Source of the DNA: Bdellovibrionales bacterium
GTDB taxonomy: Bacteria; Bdellovibrionota; UBA1018
Reading direction: 5' to 3'
NCBI GenBank assembly: GCA_018266355.1
Contig: JAFEAP010000012.1
Coordinates: 62,001-126,000, forward strand
Length of the DNA: 64,000 nt
This document shows, piece after piece, positions 53,144-62,981 of this stretch. Made by a program: the position numbers and the translations under genes. A model generated the notes under the pieces. It searched no databases. It was not told the DNA's origin and saw nothing but the letters and a program-made list of their open reading frames with translations. How positions within the stretch are numbered: position 1 is the first letter of the stretch; every line of letters begins with the position of its first letter.

Positions 53144-53860
53144 CTAGTCGCATGGAGCGTCACAACCTTCCGTGCGAATGAATAACTTAGGCCACGCCTC
53201 GGAAACGAAATTGTTAGGATTAGGATTCCTCCGGGTGAACGCCTGATTCAAGCAGTTATGCCATTCATAAAATACCATTCTTGAAAGACGACTCGAGAAA
53301 GGATTTATCGCCTCACGAATTCTCTTCAAAATCGAGTCGCATTCTACGGCTGGATCTACGTCGACCTGTTTCGAGACGAGCGCTCCAACGTCTCTGTTCG
53401 AATAAAATTTAAATTGGGCCTCATAAACACCTGCGTAGAACCGTTCGTTCTTCAGTCTAACTTGTTTTGCTTTCGAAAGGGCATCCGGAACCCAAAGGTT
53501 CTCGATCGCCTTCAGCGCCTCATGGTTATGCTGGATGGATCCCGCGGCTTGATCGAGAAATTCCTTCGACTTTGATAAGTCGATTTCTTTATCCGTCTTG
53601 CGTAAGTCATCCTCGCCGATGCATTTTTTCTGTTTGCTTGGAGGGCATTCCAACAGGTCCGTGATCCGATACGGTTCCTTTTGAATGCCGTTCCCGGCTC
53701 CCAGCCCTTCTTCGATGCGCTTCAGCTTTTCTTCGGTGACGAGGCGAGGATCGTAATAGCCAGTACACGTACACCCTATTCCCGTATAATCGAATTTATA
53801 GGGAAGGCTGTCGGCATGAGTGGGCGGCGAGAAAAAGAGAAGCAGAAGTAAGAGTCGCAT
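53144..53860 (-). CDS. Exported protein of unknown function in a low-GC patch
   Basis: 238 residues with signal peptide (RLLLLLLFFSPPTHA|D). Nine cysteines, several in pairs (GCTCTG, LLECPP, KKCIG, GCDAPC), and long helices in the middle. GC content is clearly lower than in the neighbours (roughly mid-40s against mid-60s percent), and codon usage includes many A/T third bases, suggesting acquisition from another source. No family recognised. Confidence 0.72.
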   Translation of the reverse strand: MRLLLLLLFFSPPTHADSLPYKFDYTGIGCTCTGYYDPRLVTEEKLKRIEEGLGAGNGIQKEPYRITDLLECPPSKQKKCIGEDDLRKTDKEIDLSKSKEFLDQAAGSIQHNHEALKAIENLWVPDALSKAKQVRLKNERFYAGVYEAQFKFYSNRDVGALVSKQVDVDPAVECDSILKRIREAINPFSSRLSRMVFYEWHNCLNQAFTRRNPNPNNFVSEAWPKLFIRTEGCDAPCD

Positions 53861-54111
53861 AATCCGTACGCTAGCAAGCCGGGCGACAAGAGTACATTCG
53901 AGCGCTGTATCCGAATGGAGTAATCCCGGTAGGAGGGCGCAATTTGCGAATCAAGCCAAGATTTTCCGCTTCAATGACGGGTCGAAGCTCTTCGCGCAAA
54001 CGACCGAGGAAGTTTAGTTCGACTACTTGGAATGGTGCAATTCCGTGACGGTTTTCCCCGCGTTTTCTTCGGAAGAAACTTCCTGTCCAACAGATCTTTA
54101 CGATTGAAGGA

Positions 54112-54198
54112 TGGTGGCCCCTCCGAGAATCGAACTCGGACGCTCTTGCGAGCACCGGATTTTGAGTCCGGCACGTCTACCAGTTCCGCCAAAGGGCC
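54112..54198 (-). tRNA. tRNA-Leu (anticodon CAA)
   Basis: 87 bases including encoded CCA (54114-54112). Acceptor arms GGCCCTT and AGGGGCC pair with one G-U; the anticodon stem is CCGGA/TCCGG with loop CTCAAAA, so the anticodon is CAA, reading UUG. A long variable arm (around TGCTCGCAAGAGCG) is typical of leucine tRNA. The T loop TTCGATTC is standard. Confidence 0.95.
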
Positions 54199-54220
54199 AT
54201 CCTTTAGAGAATACGATTTT

Positions 54221-54670
54221 CTATCGCGGCGGCGAGCGATCGTCCACCGGCCACTCGAGAAAACGCGCGCGCCACTCGGGTTTCGGCAGCAGACATTCTT
54301 CGGCTTTGCCGAACCACCGGTAGCGATTCCGCGCGATCCATCGGTAGACCGCATCCCGAATCGGCGCCGGTACGATGAGGAAAACCGCGGCCAAGCTCCA
54401 GGGAAAATCGAGGCCGCGCGCGATCCGGAGGATCCCCGCCGAGTGCAGGTAGGGTTTCCCGTTCTCGATCAGCACGATGCTTTCGAGGGCCTGACCGGAC
54501 GGAATGCCGCGTCGCGTCAAAATCTCTTGGGCGAGCTTTCCCTGCAGGGAAGCGAAGCGAAAATTTCCCCGCGAATCCCGCGGCAAAATGAAGCGAACGG
54601 CGGCGTCGCAGAGGTTGCAGACCCCGTCGTAGAGCACGATTTTTCCGTCGGCGCCTTCCATTGCTTCCAT
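54221..54670 (-). CDS. DCC-family thiol-disulfide oxidoreductase-like protein
   Basis: 149 residues from ATG 54670 (ATG 54661 is possible). The signature DGVCNLCDAAVRFILPRD (about 13-30) gives the family its name; YLHSAGILRIARGL, and LIVPAPIRDAVYRWIARNRYRWFG with a C-terminal CL motif follow. The CxxC pair resembles thioredoxin active sites, but activity is not well established. It lies 22 bases upstream of the tRNA on the same strand. Confidence 0.85.
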   Translation of the reverse strand: MEAMEGADGKIVLYDGVCNLCDAAVRFILPRDSRGNFRFASLQGKLAQEILTRRGIPSGQALESIVLIENGKPYLHSAGILRIARGLDFPWSLAAVFLIVPAPIRDAVYRWIARNRYRWFGKAEECLLPKPEWRARFLEWPVDDRSPPR

Positions 54671-54721
54671 TCTAACCCGGGAATACACTGGCGTGAAATC
54701 ACTCACTCGAAAGGAGTCCGT

Positions 54722-55183
54722 ATGAAATCCGCCATCCTGGCCTTGTCCGCCCTCGCTCTCGTCTCCGCCGCCCCTTCCTTCGCCGCATCCGCGAAGGGCG
54801 CCGCCGTGAAGATCGAACTCGGTACGGGCACTCCGAAGAACAAAGAAGAAATGGTCTTCAGCAAGGCCACGCTCTCCGTGAAAGCCGGCGCGAAAGTGAC
54901 GCTCACCTTCAAGAACAACTCCACTTCGAAGGGCATGACCCATAACTTCGTCCTCGTGAAACCGGGCAAGGCCCAAGCCGTGATCGACGCTTCGGTCGCC
55001 GCTGGTCCGGACAAGGGATGGGTCGCCGAAAGCGCCGACATCATCGCGAAAGGTAAACTCGTCGATGCCGGCGAATCCGAGACGATCGAGTTCACCGCGC
55101 CGAGCGAACCGGGCGAATACCCGTACATTTGCACCTTCCCGGGTCACACGACCATGAAGGGCACGATGAAGGTCACGAAGTAA
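54722..55183 (+). CDS. Secreted azurin/auracyanin-like blue copper protein
   Basis: 153 residues; AAAGGAG precedes the ATG. Signal peptide 1-21 (ALVSAAPSFAAS). The cupredoxin fold has type-1 copper ligands His74 (GMTHNFVLV), Cys137, His142 and Met145 (PYICTFPGHTTMKGT). A small electron carrier of the periplasm; partner oxidase or reductase is not in the window. Confidence 0.9.
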   Translation: MKSAILALSALALVSAAPSFAASAKGAAVKIELGTGTPKNKEEMVFSKATLSVKAGAKVTLTFKNNSTSKGMTHNFVLVKPGKAQAVIDASVAAGPDKGWVAESADIIAKGKLVDAGESETIEFTAPSEPGEYPYICTFPGHTTMKGTMKVTK

Positions 55184-55184
55184 G

Positions 55185-55964
55185 TCAGAATCCGAAGCCC
55201 GCGCGAAGTCCCCACCGGTTCTCGTCCGCGTCGAGCAGGTTTTCCCCGTATCCGTGGAAAATCTGGACGTAAAGCGGGAGGAGGACTTTGCGCGCGGTCG
55301 TTTTTTCCCGGTACGTGAGTTCTTGGCCGCCCTGGAGCGGATTTACTTTCGAACGCCCGCCGCCGTACACACGCAGGAAAATCTCGTTCACGTCGAAGAA
55401 ATCGCTGAAGAGGTCGGTCAATCCGATTTGGGCCTCCCAAATTCCCCGGTAGCGCGGGATCTGTCGGCTCGGCTCGTCGCCCATCCCGTAGGGGATGCTC
55501 GCCTTGAGCGACCACCACCACCACGTCTGGCCGTCGCGTTGGCGGCTCTCGCCGTACCGGAAACTCACGCGATTCCATGCGCGCGAATCCGGGCCGGCCT
55601 TGCCGTTCGATTCGTGCTCGAAGCCCGCGCGGACGCCGAAGGGAAACCGGTAAAAAAGTTCGGGGTTGTAGTTGATGTCCCGGAAAGGAGCCGAGTCCTT
55701 GAAAAGGTCCCACATCATCAGCTGCGTGTAGCCGAAATAAACCGGCACGTCGCGGACGACCTGGATCTGGAAGCTGATCTGGACCTTCGTGATCGGTTTG
55801 CCGAGGAGGAAGTAGGTCGGACGGTATCGCTCGAGGAACCGGATCGGTTCGGGTGCCTCGGCGTCCGTCACCGACGCCGCCGGGCCGGTCGGCCGCTCGG
55901 GCGGCGGAGGAACGGCGCGAGCCGGGGAAGCGAGACCGGCGAGGAGGAGGAGGGCGGGCAGCAT
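55185..55964 (-). CDS. pldA: Outer-membrane phospholipase A (OmpLA/PldA family)
   Basis: 259 residues with a signal peptide (ALLLLAGLASPARA) and Pro-rich linker. The active-site order His117, Ser119 and Asn131 (FEHESNGKAGPDSRAWNRV) matches E. coli His142/Ser144/Asn156 exactly in spacing; YNPELFYRF precedes it as in the family. The rest is beta-barrel-like with alternating strands. The enzyme removes acyl chains from misplaced phospholipids in the outer leaflet. Its presence shows an outer membrane. Confidence 0.88.
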   Translation of the reverse strand: MLPALLLLAGLASPARAVPPPPERPTGPAASVTDAEAPEPIRFLERYRPTYFLLGKPITKVQISFQIQVVRDVPVYFGYTQLMMWDLFKDSAPFRDINYNPELFYRFPFGVRAGFEHESNGKAGPDSRAWNRVSFRYGESRQRDGQTWWWWSLKASIPYGMGDEPSRQIPRYRGIWEAQIGLTDLFSDFFDVNEIFLRVYGGGRSKVNPLQGGQELTYREKTTARKVLLPLYVQIFHGYGENLLDADENRWGLRAGFGF

Positions 55965-55978
55965 TCGCCGAAGTTAGA

Positions 55979-56929
55979 ATGCTTCACGGAATTATGCTAG
56001 ACCCAGCGTCCGAGGGGGCCCCGTTGCCGAAGAAACGGTTCGCGAAAGTGAATATCGAGATCAGCAATATCTGCAACCTCCAGTGCAGCTTTTGCCCCGA
56101 GGTCGTGCGCGAAAAAGGAATGATGGACCCCGCGCTCTTCGATCGGATCGTCGCCGAAGTCGCTCCCTTCACGGAGCAGGTCTGCCTGCACCTGATGGGA
56201 GATCCGCTCGTCCATCCGAAGCTCGAGGCGTTCGTCGAGGCGTGCGCGCGTCACGCGACGCCGGTCTTCCTCGTCACGAACGGTGTGCTCCTGCGCGATC
56301 TCCAAACCGATCTGCTCCTTCATCCCATCGTGCGGCAGGTGAATTTTTCCCTCCATAGCTTCCCGGATAATTTTCCGGATCGCGATCCCGCGCCGTACCT
56401 CGAGAAGATCTTCGCGTTCACGGAACGTGCGTTCCGTGAACGCCCGGATCTCTACGTGAACTTCCGGCTTTGGAACCTCGACGCGCCCGACGGGGACCCT
56501 CGCGGAACGGCGGCTCGGAATCGCCGCATGCTCGAGCTCGTGCGCGCGCGTTTCGGCGGGGAGGGGATTCCCGAGACGATCGACGTGCGGACGCAGAAAG
56601 GCTACCGGCTCCTCGAGCGACTCTCGCTCCATTTCGACACCGAGTTCGTCTGGCCTTCTCCGGACCTTCCGGTTCTGGGCGAAACGGGATTCTGTCGCGG
56701 TCTTTCGAACCACTTCGGAATTCTCGTCGACGGGACCGTCGTGCCTTGCTGCCTCGATAAGGAAGGGAATATTCCCCTCGGGAACGTGCGGGACGCGACG
56801 ATCGCCGAGATTCTCGAATCGCCGCGCGCGCGGGCGATCCTCCGCGGATTCCGGGAGCGAAAACTCGTCGAGGACCTCTGCCGCCGCTGCGACTATATCG
56901 AGCGCTTCCGGGTGCCGGCCCCCGCTTAA
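55979..56929 (+). CDS. Radical SAM/SPASM-domain protein
   Basis: 316 residues from ATG 55979 (ATG 55994 is an alternative). The radical SAM motif is C32-x3-C36-x2-C39 (NICNLQCSFCP), followed by HLMGDPLVHP and VTNGVLL. The C-terminal SPASM part has CRGLSNHFGILVDGTVVPCCLD and LCRRCDYI, giving auxiliary cluster cysteines. Such enzymes modify peptides or small molecules. No precursor-like small gene is obvious nearby. Confidence 0.88.
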   Translation: MLHGIMLDPASEGAPLPKKRFAKVNIEISNICNLQCSFCPEVVREKGMMDPALFDRIVAEVAPFTEQVCLHLMGDPLVHPKLEAFVEACARHATPVFLVTNGVLLRDLQTDLLLHPIVRQVNFSLHSFPDNFPDRDPAPYLEKIFAFTERAFRERPDLYVNFRLWNLDAPDGDPRGTAARNRRMLELVRARFGGEGIPETIDVRTQKGYRLLERLSLHFDTEFVWPSPDLPVLGETGFCRGLSNHFGILVDGTVVPCCLDKEGNIPLGNVRDATIAEILESPRARAILRGFRERKLVEDLCRRCDYIERFRVPAPA

Positions 56930-56963
56930 AATCGATTTAATCGCCAAACCGCCGAAATCCCCC

Positions 56964-56969
56964 TATAAT
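56964..56969 (+). promoter_or_regulatory. Perfect -10 TATAAT upstream of a secreted-protein gene
   Basis: TATAAT lies 66 bases before the ATG at 57035; no strong -35 element is seen at 17 bases (TCGCCA at 56941-56946). Confidence 0.4.
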
Positions 56970-57034
56970 AGAGGGAGCAGTCTTTCGTGTCTCACTTCCC
57001 CCTCCGTCTCACACTACCTCTGAAGGAGACCCCC

Positions 57035-57604
57035 ATGGCCATCCCTCGCATCGCTGCTTCGTTCGGTTTCGGTTTACTCGCGGTCGCCGCGCTTTCCGCG
57101 CCGGTTTCGCCGGCCTTCGGCGGCGAGGAGGATCTCCGCGTGCTCGTGCGCGGGGGGTGCCTCGACGAAGCGAACTGTTGTTTCGGAAAATGGAAGATGG
57201 CGAGCGACGCCGACGTTTACCAGACCGACGACGCGATCGACAAGATCGCGACCGTGAAGGCTGGCCAGGAAGTCGAGGCGAGCTCCGGACGCGTGCATTC
57301 CGATCCGGGACGATTGAAGGTCGTCTTCAAGCACGGCGAGTGGAAGAAGGGTCAAATTATCGGCCTTTACAGCGAACCGAACGAAGACGGAATCGCGAAG
57401 ATCGGCACGGCGATCACCACCGCCGACGAGAAGGTCCCTTTCCTGAAGAAGGGATCGAAGTGCGAGAAGCCCTCGAAGGACTGCTGGGCGATCGAGCTTT
57501 CGAAGCCGAAGGTGAAATGGCTGATCAAGATCAAGCTTCCCGACGATCACTCCGGATGGGTCGAGTCGACCCACGTACAGACCGACTCGGAGTGCCGCCT
57601 CTAA
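57035..57604 (+). CDS. Exported protein with SH3-like domain
   Basis: 189 residues from ATG 57035 (GAAGGAG upstream). Signal peptide about 1-30. The mature part contains WKMASDADVYQTDDAIDKIATVKAGQEVEASSGRVHSDPG and IIGLYSEPNEDG, the look of SH3b-type beta barrels, and five cysteines (GCLDEANCC, KCEKP, DCWAIE). Function unknown; a wall- or protein-binding role would fit SH3b domains. Confidence 0.72.
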   Translation: MAIPRIAASFGFGLLAVAALSAPVSPAFGGEEDLRVLVRGGCLDEANCCFGKWKMASDADVYQTDDAIDKIATVKAGQEVEASSGRVHSDPGRLKVVFKHGEWKKGQIIGLYSEPNEDGIAKIGTAITTADEKVPFLKKGSKCEKPSKDCWAIELSKPKVKWLIKIKLPDDHSGWVESTHVQTDSECRL

Positions 57605-57617
57605 GCGAACGCGTCCG

Positions 57618-58211
57618 TCATTTGTGGAATTGGTAGTCGTCCGCGCGCGTGATCGGGCGTACGTCGCCGATCATCACGATCGGCGCCTTCGGTTCCTCCG
57701 CCGTCGACACTTCCCGCGCCTCGTGTTCCCGGAGGATGCGCTTCGCCCGGTCCGCCCATGCTCCGTCCTCGACGTGGACCGTGAGCAGGATGCGTCCTTC
57801 CTTTACGAACCCTTCGTAACGGCGCGCTTCGTACTCCGGTAGTCCGAGCCCGACGAGGGCGCCCGCGATTCCACCGATCGTCCCGCCCACGCCGACACCG
57901 GCGAGCGCCGAGAGCAGGGGGCCGGCGGCGAGAAACGGTCCGATCCCGGGAATTCCGAGCGCGCCGAGGCCGGCGAGCCATCCGAGGCTTCCGCCGATGA
58001 CCGCGCCGCCCGCCGCGCCGGCGGCGATCCCTTCCGACGCCTTCGTCGTGCGACGGTACCCGACGCTCCCGTCCTCCGGCCGAGCCGGAGCGACGACCGA
58101 GATGTCGCGGTGGGGGATGCCGGCGCGGAAGAGGCGCTCGACCGCTCGACCGGCTTGGCCGTGATCCGAAAAGGTCGCGAGGACCGCTTGGGGTCGATTT
58201 CGTTCGTGCAT
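57618..58211 (-). CDS. General stress protein 17M (YflT)-like glycine-zipper membrane protein
   Basis: 197 residues. The start QAVLATFSDHGQAGRAVERLFRAGIPHRDISVV is the YflT/heat-induced stress domain; the centre is a long Gly/Ala-rich hydrophobic hairpin (GIAAGAAGGAVIGGSLGWLAGLG ... LAGVGVGGTIGGIAGALVGLGL), followed by VKEGRILLTVHVE. Such proteins are induced by osmotic or general stress. It follows the BON gene on the same strand. Confidence 0.8.
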   Translation of the reverse strand: MHERNRPQAVLATFSDHGQAGRAVERLFRAGIPHRDISVVAPARPEDGSVGYRRTTKASEGIAAGAAGGAVIGGSLGWLAGLGALGIPGIGPFLAAGPLLSALAGVGVGGTIGGIAGALVGLGLPEYEARRYEGFVKEGRILLTVHVEDGAWADRAKRILREHEAREVSTAEEPKAPIVMIGDVRPITRADDYQFHK

Positions 58212-58225
58212 CTTCGTCCTCCTTT

Positions 58226-58600
58226 TTATTGGATCACTTTCAAGTGGTTCTCCACGCGATCGGCGCGCGCGACGTCGCGGGCGATTTTCTCCACGGCGGC
58301 TTTCTCGGAAGGATCCGCGACCTTACCGCGAAGCGAGACGACGCCGTGGTTCGTGTCGACCTTTACTTGCTTCGCATGATCGGAGAGCGAGGCGTCGTCG
58401 CGCAGCGCGTTTCGGATCAATTCCGAAGTGCGTGCGTCTTGTCGCATGCCGCTCGAGGCGGCGAGATCGCTCGCGCGATCGTGGTTCGTCCGGCTCCCGG
58501 CGAGGTCAAGGCCGAGAGTGGACGGGGGTGCGGCGACGAAGTAGGCGAGTCCGGCAAGAACGAGCGCGAGGGGGGCGAGGTGGACGGATTTGGTTTTCAT
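58226..58600 (-). CDS. BON-domain exported protein
   Basis: 124 residues. Signal/anchor (VLAGLAYFVAAPPS), then a single BON domain (DARTSELIRNALRDDASLSDHAKQVKVDTNHGVVSLRGKV, with AVEKIARDVARADRVENHL). BON proteins such as OsmY and Kbp help in osmotic and potassium stress at the envelope. A sigma-54-like promoter lies in front of it, and the YflT-like gene follows. Confidence 0.88.
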   Translation of the reverse strand: MKTKSVHLAPLALVLAGLAYFVAAPPSTLGLDLAGSRTNHDRASDLAASSGMRQDARTSELIRNALRDDASLSDHAKQVKVDTNHGVVSLRGKVADPSEKAAVEKIARDVARADRVENHLKVIQ

Positions 58601-58632
58601 ACGGCTTCCTTTCCGCGGGTACTCCTATGGAA

Positions 58633-58649
58633 AGCAGGGAGCGTGCCCT
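58633..58649 (-). promoter_or_regulatory. Sigma-54-like -24/-12 promoter of the BON/stress genes
   Basis: On the minus strand GGGCACGCTCCCTGCTT has GG and GC exactly ten bases apart and agrees with the consensus TGGCACG-N4-TTGC apart from three bases. A start near 58622 would put the BON ATG (58600) about 22 bases downstream with AAAGGAAG between. Confidence 0.5.
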
Positions 58650-58752
58650 TCCGGCGGGGCGGTTCTCCCCGAAAATTCCTTGGCGAACCGAGCACGGTGA
58701 TTGCACCCGTGAGGGTTTGATTGGAATCGTCCCCTTCCGAAAGGATTTCCCG

Positions 58753-59049
58753 ATGAAGCTGAACTCCCTGATACGACTCGCCCTCTTTCCGTTCGCGCTC
58801 GGTCTCGCCCTCGCGTCATTCGCTTTCGGCGCCGACGAAGCGAAGGATTCGAAGGCGAGCTCGGAAACCTCGCGCGACGTTTCGACGAACCCGCTGACGG
58901 GAACCGTTACCGACACCACCACGACGGAAACCCACGCGAAAGTCGGCGGTACAGAAAAGAAGACGAAGTCCGTGCATAAGAAGAAGTTCGACAAGCACGG
59001 AAAGAAAGTTAAGGAAGAAAGCGAGACCACCTCGGAATCGCAACACTGA
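58753..59049 (+). CDS. Small secreted Thr/Lys/Ser-rich protein
   Basis: 98 residues from ATG 58753. Signal peptide (LALFPFALGLALASFAFG). The mature 70 residues are low-complexity: Ser/Thr-rich (TSRDVSTNPLTGTVTDTTTTETHAKVG) then Lys/His-rich (KKTKSVHKKKFDKHGKKVKEE). It resembles small stress-related periplasmic proteins rather than an enzyme, and lies beside the BON gene but divergent. Confidence 0.65.
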   Translation: MKLNSLIRLALFPFALGLALASFAFGADEAKDSKASSETSRDVSTNPLTGTVTDTTTTETHAKVGGTEKKTKSVHKKKFDKHGKKVKEESETTSESQH

Positions 59050-59107
59050 TCCCTCGCTTTTTTCCGATGGGCCCGGGGCGTGAGCGTTCGCCTCGGGCCA
59101 TATTTAT

Positions 59108-60184
59108 TTAAGGCCGCAACATTCCGAGCGCCCGTAGGAAATTCCCGCCGAGGATCTTCCCGATTCGTTCGCCCGTCCAGCCGCGGTTCAGCATCGCTTG
59201 CGCGAGCCGCGGAAGTTCGAGGCAGGTCGGCATGTTCTTCGGTCCGACGATCATCCCGTCCCAATCGCTGCCGAGTGCGGCGAAATCGTCCCCGACCGCG
59301 TTCACGATCGCGGCGAGGTGATCGACGATCGCCTCGAGGTCGATCTGTCCTCGCGTCGGTCCGAGGAAACTCGACTGGTACATGACGCCGATCACGCCGC
59401 CCGTGTCCGCGACCGCGCGCAGCTGCTCGTCGTCGAGGTTCCGCCAATGCGGGTACGCCGAGTTCACGCCGGTATGACTCACGAGGAGCGGCTGGGACTT
59501 ATCGTGCGCCTCGACCGCCTCGAAGAAACCCTTTCGGCTGATGTGCGCGAGGTCGACGAAGACGCGCTTCGCGTTCAACATCCCGACGAGTTCGGCGCCC
59601 GCCGCGGTGAGTCCGACGTCCTTCTTCAAGTTCATCGGCGAACTCGTGGTGCCGTAGACGGAATTCAACAAGTGCACGAGGGTGACCTTCACGAGCGAAT
59701 CGCAGAAGGACTCGAAAAGGAGCGGGTCGCCCTCGAAGGCGTTCCCGCCCTGGACCCCGATCCAAACCGCGTGCGCGCCCGACGCCTTCGCCCGTTTATA
59801 GTCGCCGAGCGTTCGAACGAGGCGGACGAGGTTCGGCGTGCGCTCGAGGATCGCGACGAGTTCGTGGAAGTTCTCGGAGAACGCGGCCGTGCGTCCGGTC
59901 GGCGAACGGAAAGGGTTCGTCGTGATCGACCAGATCCCGCCGGTGATCTCGGCTTCTCGAATGCGCGGGAAATCGGCTTGATTCATGAACCAGCCCGGAA
60001 AGGGCCTGCCCGAGTGCCGGGCGTGGAGATCGTAATCGAAAATCCGCGTCCAGATGAACGAATCGATGTGAAGATCGATCACGTCCGAGGCGAGGTAGGC
60101 GTCGATCGCGTCGATCGAGACGCCGAGGTCTTTCGCCCAAGAGGAGCGGTCGCGTTCGGGATGATAGAGGGGGCGGGAGGGCAT
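59108..60184 (-). CDS. Membrane dipeptidase family (M19) protein with altered metal site
   Basis: 358 residues without a signal peptide. M19 landmarks: IDLHIDSF (His39, Asp41), VFVDLAHIS, LLVSHTG, and GSDWDG. The bridging glutamate (Glu125 of renal dipeptidase, in VEGG) is Gln145 here (VQGGNAFEG). Family members hydrolyse dipeptides, including some with a D-residue. The change could reduce to a single metal or alter the substrate; relatives with the same glutamine may exist. The gene follows tgt2 on the same strand. Confidence 0.85.
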   Translation of the reverse strand: MPSRPLYHPERDRSSWAKDLGVSIDAIDAYLASDVIDLHIDSFIWTRIFDYDLHARHSGRPFPGWFMNQADFPRIREAEITGGIWSITTNPFRSPTGRTAAFSENFHELVAILERTPNLVRLVRTLGDYKRAKASGAHAVWIGVQGGNAFEGDPLLFESFCDSLVKVTLVHLLNSVYGTTSSPMNLKKDVGLTAAGAELVGMLNAKRVFVDLAHISRKGFFEAVEAHDKSQPLLVSHTGVNSAYPHWRNLDDEQLRAVADTGGVIGVMYQSSFLGPTRGQIDLEAIVDHLAAIVNAVGDDFAALGSDWDGMIVGPKNMPTCLELPRLAQAMLNRGWTGERIGKILGGNFLRALGMLRP

Positions 60185-60204
60185 GCCGGGCGATTGTCCC
60201 GCAG

Positions 60205-62973
<2,769 letters not shown>

Positions 62974-62981
<8 letters not shown>

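Noticed and set aside
54060..54111. Hairpin TTTCTT-CGG-AAGAAA after the tRNA as a terminator
   Set aside because: Six pairs only and no T-run on the transcribed side.
54111..54198. tRNA gene as an attachment site with duplicated 3' end
   Set aside because: No second copy of the tRNA 3' segment and no integrase were found in the window.
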